From Dehalococcoidia bacterium (lineage in GTDB: Bacteria > Chloroflexota > Dehalococcoidia > GIF9 > AB-539-J10), in contig WJOY01000020.1 of NCBI GenBank assembly GCA_009619075.1, forward strand, positions 1-37,692: a stretch of 37,692 nucleotides of DNA, given 5' to 3'. Of the stretch, positions 1-9,004 are shown in pieces (the stretch's first letter is position 1; each line of letters starts with the position of its first letter). The notes under the pieces were generated by a model. It worked only from the letters and a program-made list of their open reading frames with translations, had not been told where the DNA came from and did no database searches. The position numbers and the translations under genes are program-made.

Positions 1-91
1 TCTCATAGCGCTCAGGACAGGCTCCGCGAAGAATCTAGAGACCCCTTCCCCTTATTCAGGGTGACAGTAAAAACCTACAGACCTAGCTTGC

Positions 92-120
92 TTGACAGCG
101 AAGGGAAGAAAACCTAGAAT
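92..120 (+). promoter_or_regulatory. Sigma70-type promoter for the tRNA cluster
   Basis: TTGACA (92-97), 17 bp spacer, TAGAAT (115-120), about 10 bp before the tRNA-Phe 5' end. Confidence 0.75.
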
Positions 121-130
121 ATTTGAGCCG

Positions 131-203
<73 letters not shown>

Positions 204-212
204 CTTTGAAAT

Positions 213-284
213 GCGGAAGTAGTTCAGCGGTAGAATGCTTCCTTGCCAAGGAAGAGGTCGCGAGTTCGAATCTCGTCTTCCGCT
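213..284 (+). tRNA. tRNA-Gly (GCC)
   Basis: Acceptor GCGGAAG/CTTCCGC, anticodon loop TTGCCAA, T-loop GTTCGAATC. Confidence 0.97.
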
Positions 285-305
285 CCATCTGAAAGGGGTA
301 AACGC

Positions 306-390
306 GCCGAAGTGGCGGAATGGTAGACGCGGCAGTCTCAAAAACTGTTGGGAGGCAACTCCCGTGTCGGTTCGAATCCGACCTTCGGCA
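306..390 (+). tRNA. tRNA-Leu (CAA)
   Basis: Acceptor GCCGAAG/CTTCGGC, long variable arm GGGAGGCAACTCCC, anticodon loop CTCAAAA. Confidence 0.95.
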
Positions 391-398
391 GTAAGTAA

Positions 399-469
399 TG
401 CCGAGTTGTGTAGTGGTAGCACGAAGGACTTTGGATCCTTAAGCCCTGGTTCGAATCCAGGCTCGGCAG
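399..469 (+). tRNA. tRNA-Gln (TTG)
   Basis: Acceptor TGCCGAG/CTCGGCA, anticodon loop CTTTGGA, T-loop GTTCGAATC. Confidence 0.95.
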
Positions 470-475
470 CTTTGT

Positions 476-550
476 TCCCTGGTAGCTCAATGGTAGAGCA
501 GGCGGCTGTTAACTGCAAGGTTGTAGGTTCGAATCCTACCCGGGGAGCCA
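476..550 (+). tRNA. tRNA-Asn (GTT), CCA encoded
   Basis: Acceptor TCCCTGG/CCGGGGA, anticodon loop CTGTTAA, T-loop GTTCGAATCC, encoded CCA at 548-550. Confidence 0.95.
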
Positions 551-593
551 ATTTGGGTTTTCCGAAGCTGAGCAGATACAAAATGACCCGACC
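527..593 (+). repeat. Cassette boundary repeat copy A (attL-like): tRNA-Asn 3' end plus right arm
   Basis: GTTCGAATCCTACCCGGGGAGCCAATTTGGGTTTTCCGAAGCTGAGCAGATACAAAATGACCCGAC; right arm shared with copies B and C. Confidence 0.8.
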
Positions 594-733
594 TTCCTAT
601 GGTCGTTGCAATTGCTAGAACCTGAGTATTTGCCCCAGCTGAAGTATTAAGCAACGACAAACGATACAAAAGTGTTTGCACCGCTACCTGCGTTTCCGCT
701 AGAGTATAATAAAACGCAAATGAGGTGCTTGTA

Positions 734-1450
734 ATGCGTAAGAGCCGCCGGATAGGTCAGAACTGGTTGGTGATAATCATAGCAATGTTCTTGTTAGCGG
801 TAGGACTTGTTGTATTTAGACTTTTGGATTTCTTTACAACTGCTGAAGCCGTCAACATTTTCCTTGTAGCTGCTCTGGTTCTCGTGACTACTGTCTATGC
901 AAAGGAATCAGAGAAGTCAAGGAAAGCTACGGAAGAACAAGCAAAAGCCACTAGGGAGATGGCAGAGGAAATGAAAGAGCAAAGACAAAGCGCTGTTATT
1001 CCAATATTGGTAGCTGAGTGCTTCCCGAAAACCGTAAAGGCTGATGGTGAACACGAACTGTTGGGTGTCTCAGTAATACTTCGGAATATTGGCTTAGGTC
1101 CGGCTCTGGATATAGGAATAAGTCTAGTTGAGGCTCCGCCTCAGCAGATAGAGTACGCATGGAAAGAAGGCAAGACGGCAGGCATTTCTTCCTTCAGGAC
1201 TCAGTTCAATTTGTCTGAATTAGCATCTGGAGAGGATACAGCGGGTAATCCAAAGGATATGCCCGATTTGCACCTTATCAAGAACATGAAATTTACAATT
1301 GTTACCGAGTGTATCGATGGTTATAGAAATGTTATTGGGGCGTACAGGGGTTTTCGCGTGTTGGAGGGCGAGAGAGGCAAATTGCTTATCGAAGTAACTC
1401 GAACTGTTTCTGCACAAAAAGTCGGCCATAGAATCAGAAGCTATCCCTAG
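734..1450 (+). CDS. Cassette 1: small membrane protein, N-terminal TM hairpin, coiled-coil linker, putative beta domain
   Basis: ORF with ATG at 734 after GAGGTG; two hydrophobic stretches, then KATEEQAKATREMAEEMKEQRQ and LRNIGLGPALDIGISL. Confidence 0.75.
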   Translation: MRKSRRIGQNWLVIIIAMFLLAVGLVVFRLLDFFTTAEAVNIFLVAALVLVTTVYAKESEKSRKATEEQAKATREMAEEMKEQRQSAVIPILVAECFPKTVKADGEHELLGVSVILRNIGLGPALDIGISLVEAPPQQIEYAWKEGKTAGISSFRTQFNLSELASGEDTAGNPKDMPDLHLIKNMKFTIVTECIDGYRNVIGAYRGFRVLEGERGKLLIEVTRTVSAQKVGHRIRSYP

Positions 1451-1522
1451 CTTCAACTAGGGGAAAGCCTCCATTCACTGCTAACTCGTGCCAGGCTTAC
1501 GATAAGAGATATTGTAAGGAAA

Positions 1523-1600
1523 GTTCGGATTTCCCCCCACGCGGGGAGCAAATTTGCTCTTTCTGAAGCTAAGCAGATACAAGTCTACCCGAACTCGGGC
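1523..1600 (+). repeat. Cassette boundary repeat copy B (attP-like)
   Basis: GTTCGGATTTCCCCCCACGCGGGGAGCAAATTTGCTCTTTCTGAAGCTAAGCAGATACAAGTCTACCCGAACTCGGGC. Confidence 0.8.
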
Positions 1601-1706
1601 ATATTGCGGTTGTTGGAGTGTAGTTGCCTTTTTGACGGTTGAGCTGTACACTATAAATACTATTGGGTTACCTACAATTCAAATCTTTGCGTCCTTTTAG
1701 CTAACA

Positions 1707-2813
1707 ATGAATGACTTCTGTGCCCTTTATATATCGGATTTTTCCATAAGAGATAAACGCACACTCAACACACTGTGTTTATTCTACGACCGTGTTTTTT
1801 TGCATGATTATTTTGGTATATTTCACTGCGTGCAAAACCAAGATATCTACGATAATTATGAAAAGGCAAGCAAAGGGTTAATTGACCCTAACTGGGCAAT
1901 TGCCGGAGGATTAGATTCAGAAACTAAACGTTACTTAAAATCTGCATTTGAGACGGGTTTTGATAATTTTGTTCTAAAAGGAGTGTCCCAAGGTCTTGGA
2001 TGTGCCACTGGCAAATTTAGCCCAACTTTTGTATTGAACTTTGCTAAGACTTACATCGATTTCTTAAGGGCGAATCGTGTTCTTTTCTTTGAGGACGTTC
2101 TCTGCTTTTGCCAGAGCCTACGCAATCCGTTGCACCCAGCACACAGACTAGAAGGCGGGGTCAAGCTAGATTTAAGCTGTTCACAAAAAGAGAATTTTGA
2201 TAGCCTTTCAAAGGCTCTCTTAAATAATAAGTATGCATGTCTATTCGAACAAGAATACCATAGGCTTCCCTTGGTCTCAGATTCAGAAGAGGATCTTCTT
2301 CGCTGGGATCGAGCTAAAGACTTACTTACCACAGCTTTGTTACTAACAGCAATACCTGCTAGAGTACCCACCATATCTGAGGTCACAGCCGACGAAATTC
2401 TCGAAGCAAGAGAAAAATTAAGAGACCTGCTACCGCCGTTTCGTTCTTCTATTCTGAAGGCAGCTTGGGAGATTGCCAAGGCATCACGCGAAACATCTCA
2501 AAAAGAAGTTATGGGACTGGCTCAACTATATTACGAGACCAATATTGTACCCAGCATTTTCGAAATTGAAAGCAAAATAAAATCTGAGAGCAAAAAACTA
2601 TTTCGGAAGCTGATAGAGCAAGGAGTAGACAAGGCCACTCTTGTTGCAAAAGCTTTAGATCCAACCGAGCCCTTTTCCAAGTGGGATTTGATTGGCTCTG
2701 GCCTTAAGTCTCTATTGGATATCGATTCGTCTTGGCAATCAAAGGTCAAGATTAAAGGTCCTTATGAGTTTCTTATAAGATTGCCAAGCGTTATTCGGAG
2801 AAAGAGGTATTAG
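1707..2813 (+). CDS. Cassette 2: hypothetical protein (368 aa)
   Basis: Single long ORF between repeat copies B and C; no family recognised. Confidence 0.75.
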   Translation: MNDFCALYISDFSIRDKRTLNTLCLFYDRVFLHDYFGIFHCVQNQDIYDNYEKASKGLIDPNWAIAGGLDSETKRYLKSAFETGFDNFVLKGVSQGLGCATGKFSPTFVLNFAKTYIDFLRANRVLFFEDVLCFCQSLRNPLHPAHRLEGGVKLDLSCSQKENFDSLSKALLNNKYACLFEQEYHRLPLVSDSEEDLLRWDRAKDLLTTALLLTAIPARVPTISEVTADEILEAREKLRDLLPPFRSSILKAAWEIAKASRETSQKEVMGLAQLYYETNIVPSIFEIESKIKSESKKLFRKLIEQGVDKATLVAKALDPTEPFSKWDLIGSGLKSLLDIDSSWQSKVKIKGPYEFLIRLPSVIRRKRY

Positions 2814-2928
2814 ATACCAACGGCGGTGGACGCAGGCTTTGTGGTCTCAACAACGTTAGACGCATTGCCAATTGGGTGTTTCCTGTTTGCCCCTCGGTAG
2901 GCTGATGATGAGAGAAACAGTGAACGAA

Positions 2929-3010
2929 GTTCGGATTTTCCGCCCATGCCGGGAGAAAATTTGCGTTTTTCTGAAGCTAAGCAGCTACAAAATCACCCGA
3001 ACTCAGGCAC
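2929..3010 (+). repeat. Cassette boundary repeat copy C (attP-like)
   Basis: GTTCGGATTTTCCGCCCATGCCGGGAGAAAATTTGCGTTTTTCTGAAGCTAAGCAGCTACAAAATCACCCGAACTCAGGCAC. Confidence 0.8.
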
Positions 3011-3067
3011 GTTGATTTGCTTAGGGACACCAGCAAATATTAGTTGTCTAGGAAAGGAGTGAGGTAG

Positions 3068-3748
3068 ATGGACAAAGTGGCTATACGATTCTGGGGGATG
3101 TGGGGGCTGAGTTTGTTAGTGGTGTTAGTTGTAGCAGCTTGCGCTGTAATAGCAGTATGGCTATCGCCTACCCAATACAGTCGGCAAATTGAATCTTCCG
3201 CTCTTGTTCTTGCAGCCATTATGATGGGCTGGTCTGCTTGGCAAAGTAGAAGCATCGCTTACTCAAGCAGGGAACAAATCGAACAAATGAGGCAGCAAAG
3301 GGTGGAAGTGGTGCGCCCGTCGCTGTCTTTGAGACCGGAGCACTATACCGCAGGTGGCGGCTTTATGACTCTGCTCTTGCAAAATACGGGAGGCCTAGCT
3401 AGGGAGGTTAAGATAGACATTGAAGCGACTAATTCACTTGAGAAGAAGTCTCTGTTTATCCCTGCTATTGATACAGAGCACATAGTATATCTCCCGATAG
3501 ACATCCACAAAATTGAGAGAAGTAGTGGCACGGTCAAAGTGAAGGCGTACCTAAAAGATAGCTACAATCGTAACCTTACAGAAGAATTATCTATTGATTT
3601 CGGCATGCTAAGAGCAGAAGACAGGGATTTTGCCTTTCAAGAGGCACCTATGTACAGAGCCTTAGGGAACATCGAGCGAAAGCTAGGAGAAATAGAACGT
3701 AGCTTAAGACAAATAGAAGGTGATTTCAAGCCTATCGGGCGACGTTAG
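3068..3748 (+). CDS. Cassette 3: small membrane protein with the same architecture as cassette 1
   Basis: RBS AAAGGAGTGAGGTAG before ATG; two hydrophobic segments, EQIEQMRQQRVEVVRPSL, LLQNTGGLAREVKIDI. Confidence 0.75.
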   Translation: MDKVAIRFWGMWGLSLLVVLVVAACAVIAVWLSPTQYSRQIESSALVLAAIMMGWSAWQSRSIAYSSREQIEQMRQQRVEVVRPSLSLRPEHYTAGGGFMTLLLQNTGGLAREVKIDIEATNSLEKKSLFIPAIDTEHIVYLPIDIHKIERSSGTVKVKAYLKDSYNRNLTEELSIDFGMLRAEDRDFAFQEAPMYRALGNIERKLGEIERSLRQIEGDFKPIGRR

Positions 3749-3846
3749 CCGTGTGATAAGTTTTTGTGATTGAGCTACGCGGTAAACAAAAGCTATAGCT
3801 AAAGTCACTATGCCCTAAACTTAGCAAGAACCAAACCTCAATAAAA

Positions 3847-3870
3847 GTTCGGATTTTCCCCGGGGAGCCA
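3847..3870 (+). repeat. Cassette boundary repeat copy D (attR-like): left arm plus tRNA-Asn acceptor end
   Basis: GTTCGGATTTTCCCCGGGGAGCCA; CCCGGGGAGCCA is identical to the tRNA-Asn 3' end and the right arm is absent. Confidence 0.75.
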
Positions 3871-3882
3871 CCTTCGAATTAA

Positions 3883-5028
3883 CTAGTAGGAATCTCTATA
3901 AATCTGGGCTACGGCAGGAGCATCGAGCAAATTAGGGTGTTTACTAAGCCACGGAGCCGTCCTTATAGCACAATCGGCTATTTCCTCAATACGCTGAGGT
4001 TCGATACCGAGAGTTCGCAGGTTAAGTTTCATCCCCACCTTATCCAACCACCCTTCGACTGCAGCTATCCCATCTGTCTCACCAAAAACATTTCTGCCCA
4101 GGGAATTAAACCTCTCTTGCCGTACAGGAAAAGTATACCTCATCCAAGCAGGAAGCAGTGCCGCCAGTCCATCACCATGGGCAATATCATAGTACCCACT
4201 TAGAGAAAGCTCAATACCATGAAGAGTCAGATAGCCGGCACCACTTCCCAGATGTCTAACAGGTGAACAGGCAATGGTACTGGCCCAAGAAAGCTTGGTA
4301 CGAAACTCAATATCGTCCAGCTTGCTCAGTGTTCTAGGTAAAGTCTCCACCACCAGCTTCATCACCGTTTCCAAAATTCCATCGGTCAGAGGAGATGTTC
4401 TCTCTGTTGTAATATAGCATTCGCCTACATGGCAAAAAATATCCACTCCTCCCTGCACTGTTGGCTTCTGAGGAAGGGTAAGAGTCAGTTCAGGGTCTAC
4501 AATAGAAACCTTGGAAAAGAAAGCCGGACTAAATAACACCCGCTTCTCATGAGTTTCCCAGTTAGTAATCACGGCAGCATTATCGGCTTCAGAGCCGCTG
4601 GCAGCCACAGTCGGTACCAGCACAAGAGGTAATAAAGGTTCCACTACTTCAATATCCTCAGCTCCAATATAATAATCCCAAATTGGTTTACCGCCACTGC
4701 TAGCTAATGCCATACACTTGGCTGTGTCCATAGCGCTGCCGCCGCCAAGACCAATGATTAAGTCCACTCCCTTTTGGCAAACCAATCTAGCCCCCTCATC
4801 CACGGTAGAGGCACGAGGGTTAGACACTACTTTATCAAAAATGCAGACCTCCAGCCCATTACTCTCCAAGTCTCGGGTTACCTTATCTAGTAACCCTGTT
4901 TGTCTCGCACTGTGGGAACCAGTTACCAGCACAGCCCGCTTGCCCAATCTTCTCACCTCTGCTCCCAACCTCGCCACACACCCTGAGCCAAAGATAATCT
5001 TAGTGGGTAGATAAAAAGTGGTCACCAT
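3883..5028 (-). CDS. Iron-containing alcohol dehydrogenase
   Basis: IIFGSGCVARLGAEVRRLGKRAVLVTGS, GLGGGSAMDTAK; Fe-ADH family. Confidence 0.92.
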   Translation of the reverse strand: MVTTFYLPTKIIFGSGCVARLGAEVRRLGKRAVLVTGSHSARQTGLLDKVTRDLESNGLEVCIFDKVVSNPRASTVDEGARLVCQKGVDLIIGLGGGSAMDTAKCMALASSGGKPIWDYYIGAEDIEVVEPLLPLVLVPTVAASGSEADNAAVITNWETHEKRVLFSPAFFSKVSIVDPELTLTLPQKPTVQGGVDIFCHVGECYITTERTSPLTDGILETVMKLVVETLPRTLSKLDDIEFRTKLSWASTIACSPVRHLGSGAGYLTLHGIELSLSGYYDIAHGDGLAALLPAWMRYTFPVRQERFNSLGRNVFGETDGIAAVEGWLDKVGMKLNLRTLGIEPQRIEEIADCAIRTAPWLSKHPNLLDAPAVAQIYRDSY

Positions 5029-5176
5029 AAGGCACCTCCTGAGAAAGTATCAGATACATAAATAATACTTCAAAAGAGAATTATATCATGTTACCTACAC
5101 CATCGAGTTTGAGAATGAAATAAGCAGTGGAACCAAAGCCCATAATATGGCTTTCCCAGGTTCTCTTTCATGTGTA

Positions 5177-7435
5177 TTACAACTCCTTTCCCTTTATACC
5201 CCGTCTATCTACAATTATCCTGAGCAGAGCAGGCAGGAATACAATGGCGCCAAAGAAGCAAAGGCTCAACCCAATAATGGGGATGAGGCTCAAGGACCTC
5301 ATTGAAGGATGGCTGGAGAAAAGGAACGAGGAAAATGCCAGACAGGTGGTGGCCGTGGTAAGGAATATAGCCTTCCCCGTGAGTTGTATAACTTGAGGCA
5401 GTGAACCCTTACCCTCTTCTAAGTAGCGGTGAACGATGTGAATGCCATCATCTATTCCTATTCCGATGACCAAAGGTATCATGCTAATCGAAGAAACGTT
5501 CAGATTGGCACCAAACCACTGGTAAGTTCCCAGGAGCCCAAGTACGCCAAAGGCAACTGGAACCATGGAAAGCAGGGCGTAGACCGGACTACGCCGCCTG
5601 GTCCCAAAGTAAACGATGAGGACAAGCATCCCGGAAGCCATCAAGGAGACGCGGATTACATCTGTGGTCATCACGGTAAGCAACTTGGTCCAGAGTACAG
5701 CGCTAGCAGTAACATTGGGGTGAATCTCACGCAGATCAGCGAGTAGCTTTCTCTGGTACGATTTATCATACAGGTCACCATCAGGGATTATCCTTATCAA
5801 GAACTCCCCCTCATCGGAAACCCACGAGCGAGAGATTTCCTTTGGTAGCTCCTTATAGCTCATCGGTGTTACGTCTATCCCGGGCATAATAGCAAGTTCA
5901 GGATGAAGCCTAACAGCTTGCTTAATGGCCTCTAGCTTTTGGTCCTGATTTTCGGGTAGGTAATCGAGAATGGATTCTACTTTCAGAACCCCATCCACAT
6001 TCTGAAATTCCTTGACACAGCGGTTGAGTTCCCGCTGCCCTTTAACTACACAGGTAAGCTGCTCAGGGTCATAGTCAAAATTCTCCTTGACCTTCTCAAG
6101 CTGTTGGTAGGTCTCAACCTCGGTCGGCATGAGTTCATACATACTCTCACTCAATTTGGCACTGGGCGCCCTGATACCGAATAAGACAAAGAGGGCAACC
6201 AGGATTACCAGAATTCCCGGAGCAAAGCGCTGTACTTGCACGCCGACCACTCTGAGAATATTGAATCTTGTGCGCTTAAATTTGAACCGGCCAAATTTAA
6301 GCCTCAAGACAACCAGGGCAGGAAGCAGGACGAATACCGCCACCAGGGTCAGGGGCAAACCGATGGCGCCGATGACGCCTAACTGATGTAGTGCTTTGGT
6401 CTCGGCAAAGTAAAAGGAGAAAAATGCTGCTGCCGTGGTGAGACAACCCAGAATAACCGCTCTTCCAGTGTGGACAAAGGTATGCTCAAAGGCAAGGGTG
6501 ACATTATCGTGCTCCTCCATCTCACCCATAAACCTCGTCAGTAAGTGGATACAGAAGTCGATACCAAGGCCCAATAGCAGGACGGCAAACGCAGCAGAGA
6601 GTGCATTGAGAGAGTCATATACGAGGAATATCACCCCCGATGTCCAGATTATCCCGATGAGCAGCGGGATGGCGGACAGAAGCGGTAGAGACAGGCTTCT
6701 GAAAGAGACGAAAAGGAGAATTAAGATGAGTATCAAGGTGATAAACGCTGTGAGGTAAATGTCCTGCATAGCCATTTTGTCACCTTCGTAGTCGATGACC
6801 ATCAGACCGCCAGTAAAGCCTACATTGAGGGCTTCATAGTCTTTATCCTCCCCCCTGGTTTCAGTGATAAGCCTCCCCAGGTCGTCGAGGAGATAATTCC
6901 TCTCCAGAGGATTCTCCATGTCTATGGTGAAACCCATAGTGATGAGGTAAATCCTCTTGTTATCCGAGACGATATATTCTGAGAGGGTTGCCTTTTCCAG
7001 CGTAGCGGTTGGTAAAGCCTCGAGCATTCCTGGTGCGGCACGAGGGTCCATTAGGGCGGCAAATTGCTCCTCCGGCAGGTAGAGAATTCCTTTTTCGGCG
7101 GCAAAGCTGAAGTCTTTTTTATATTGAACATCCTCCCAGCGGCTGTCCTTTTCCAACTTCTTTGCCAATGTCCTGGCATACGCCTTGGCGGTGTAGGCAT
7201 TTGAGTCTGAACAGTCTATGACCACCACTACCATATTAGACCCCCCGAATTGCTCTTCAACTGCCTCGGCCGCGAGGAAGTCGGGGTCATCCGACTCGAA
7301 GTATCCCTCCATGCTGGTATCTATAGTGAAATTTGAGGCTGGAATAGCAGCCAGCACTGTTATGCCAAGCACGATCGCCACCGTCTTCACCGGATGGCGG
7401 GTCGTCGCTTTCACCAGCCTTTCGAGAATATTCAT
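5177..7435 (-). CDS. RND superfamily (MMPL/HpnN-like) exporter
   Basis: 752 aa with duplicated TM bundles, LLGLGIDFCIHLLTRF and GIGIDDGIHIVHRY motifs. Confidence 0.88.
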   Translation of the reverse strand: MNILERLVKATTRHPVKTVAIVLGITVLAAIPASNFTIDTSMEGYFESDDPDFLAAEAVEEQFGGSNMVVVVIDCSDSNAYTAKAYARTLAKKLEKDSRWEDVQYKKDFSFAAEKGILYLPEEQFAALMDPRAAPGMLEALPTATLEKATLSEYIVSDNKRIYLITMGFTIDMENPLERNYLLDDLGRLITETRGEDKDYEALNVGFTGGLMVIDYEGDKMAMQDIYLTAFITLILILILLFVSFRSLSLPLLSAIPLLIGIIWTSGVIFLVYDSLNALSAAFAVLLLGLGIDFCIHLLTRFMGEMEEHDNVTLAFEHTFVHTGRAVILGCLTTAAAFFSFYFAETKALHQLGVIGAIGLPLTLVAVFVLLPALVVLRLKFGRFKFKRTRFNILRVVGVQVQRFAPGILVILVALFVLFGIRAPSAKLSESMYELMPTEVETYQQLEKVKENFDYDPEQLTCVVKGQRELNRCVKEFQNVDGVLKVESILDYLPENQDQKLEAIKQAVRLHPELAIMPGIDVTPMSYKELPKEISRSWVSDEGEFLIRIIPDGDLYDKSYQRKLLADLREIHPNVTASAVLWTKLLTVMTTDVIRVSLMASGMLVLIVYFGTRRRSPVYALLSMVPVAFGVLGLLGTYQWFGANLNVSSISMIPLVIGIGIDDGIHIVHRYLEEGKGSLPQVIQLTGKAIFLTTATTCLAFSSFLFSSHPSMRSLSLIPIIGLSLCFFGAIVFLPALLRIIVDRRGIKGKEL

Positions 7436-7556
7436 CTGTTACCCGTGTCAAGAAATATAGGTGCCTTATCCTCTAAGAGCCACAACCCCCGTGCACCTTG
7501 TTTCCTCTACCTCAATTACGTCATGCTACATAACTATTTCCTACCTTAAAAGGGAA

Positions 7557-8756
7557 TTAAGTCACAGGAAGCACAACTTTTTCTCCCTCTTTTAGCCCGG
7601 ATAAAACCTCGCTATATATGCCATTGCTTAAACCCAGAGTAACTTGTCTTTTCTCAGTCTCATCGTCGGTGACAACTTCCACCCAGGGGTTTTCCAGAGA
7701 CCCCTGAATAGCTCGATTGGGTATCAGCAATACATTATCACGACGGTTAGTGATAATTTCAGCACTGGCACTCATACCATCTTTAAGTTCTTCATCAGGA
7801 TTTCCCAAAGTTATGGTAATTTTGTAAGACACCTCATCTTCCCAAACTTTGCCCGTTGGGGAGATGAAAGTTACCTTCCCTTTTACTTTTTTATCAGGCA
7901 AAGCAATCAAGGTAATAATGGCTTCCTGCCCCAGCTTCACCTTGGAAATGTCTATCTCGTCAATTTCACCACTCATTTCCACGTTACTGGGGTCAACCAG
8001 GTAGATTGCTGGACTGCTGTATGTCATAGCCGAAAGCTGCTGCCCTTCATCTATATAAACATCGGCTATGATGCCATCGAAAGGAGCAATAATTGTTGCT
8101 TTGGCCAGCTCTAGCTCGACCACAGCTAACTCTAGCTTTGCCATATCTAAAGCTGCTCTGGCTTCATCTGTCTCCAGTTCAGCCAATTTAACACTAAAAG
8201 GCAGCGCCCATGTCCTAGCGTGTGATTTCTTTTGCGCCTTGGATGTGTTCTCCTCAACCAGCTCTAGTAAAGCTTGTGCCCCCTCAATTTCCCCTTGCTC
8301 TAAAAGCTCTTGAGCTTCCTCTAAATTATTCTGGATTTCCTCTAGAGCTAGCCAGACCCCGGGCACGTCAATAGCATAAGTGTTGGTATAATGGGGGTAG
8401 ATTGTTTGCATAAGGTTATTTTCAGCCATTTTGTATTCAGCTTGAGCCATTTCATATCCACCTTGAGCCATCCCTACCCCCATTTCTAAGGGGCGAATAT
8501 CGAGCTTGGCTAATACTTGACCCTCGATTACCTTATCTCCCCTTTCCACCAGTATCTCATCTACTGCTCCCATAGTACCAAATGATAGATATTCCTTATG
8601 ACGCATTTTTAAATTGCCTTCTTTAGCAGAGACACTTATTATTAAATCGCCCCGAGTAACTTCAGCTGTTTGCAAGGGCATTTCTTGCTGGACACATCCG
8701 GCTAAAATTGAGCCAACCAAACACATCGCTATTATTGAAATTAACCATTTTTTCAT
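7557..8756 (-). CDS. Efflux RND transporter periplasmic adaptor (HlyD family)
   Basis: Lipoprotein-like signal VGSILAGC, biotinyl-lipoyl-like halves, APFDGIIADVYIDEGQQL. Confidence 0.9.
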   Translation of the reverse strand: MKKWLISIIAMCLVGSILAGCVQQEMPLQTAEVTRGDLIISVSAKEGNLKMRHKEYLSFGTMGAVDEILVERGDKVIEGQVLAKLDIRPLEMGVGMAQGGYEMAQAEYKMAENNLMQTIYPHYTNTYAIDVPGVWLALEEIQNNLEEAQELLEQGEIEGAQALLELVEENTSKAQKKSHARTWALPFSVKLAELETDEARAALDMAKLELAVVELELAKATIIAPFDGIIADVYIDEGQQLSAMTYSSPAIYLVDPSNVEMSGEIDEIDISKVKLGQEAIITLIALPDKKVKGKVTFISPTGKVWEDEVSYKITITLGNPDEELKDGMSASAEIITNRRDNVLLIPNRAIQGSLENPWVEVVTDDETEKRQVTLGLSNGIYSEVLSGLKEGEKVVLPVT

Positions 8757-8878
8757 TTAATCAGCCTCCTCTTTGGAAACGTCTCCATTTTACTACCACC
8801 GCCAAAGCCCGACAAGACTGGTAACCACACCATAAGTAGAGATACTAAAAGAAACACCTCCAAAATAATTATGCTCAT
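8753..8878 (-). CDS. 41-aa single-TM microprotein, translationally coupled to the adaptor gene
   Basis: MSIIILEVFLLVSLLMVWLPVLSGFGGGSKMETFPKRRLIK*; SD AGGAGGG just upstream; stop overlaps the adaptor ATG (ATGA). Not in the ORF track. Confidence 0.65.
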   Translation of the reverse strand: MSIIILEVFLLVSLLMVWLPVLSGFGGGSKMETFPKRRLIK

Positions 8879-9004
8879 TGGCCCTCCTCTTATTATTCAT
8901 TTGGAATAACTTTCCACCACATCATTATCGCGCTGCTTTTTGTTTCATACACGCCATCCTACAACTTCTCTAGGCCAAAAAGAAAACGCTGTAAGCCCCC
9001 TGTT

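Noticed and set aside
2813-2870. CAACGTTAGACGC near 2850 as an integron cassette end
   Set aside because: Matches GTTRRRY once, but there is no paired RYYYAAC arm at the right position and no recurrence at the other cassette ends; likely chance.
1523-3010. Classical integron attC sites
   Set aside because: The GTT/AAC ends are in the order GTTCGG...CCGAAC and do not match RYYYAAC...GTTRRRY; no intI seen, and the tRNA-Asn similarity of the core fits a tRNA-integration model better.
5429-7460. Plus-strand ORFs antisense to the RND exporter and similar antisense ORFs across feoB, coaBC and valS
   Set aside because: They are shadows of strong opposite-strand CDSs without RBS or recognisable domains.
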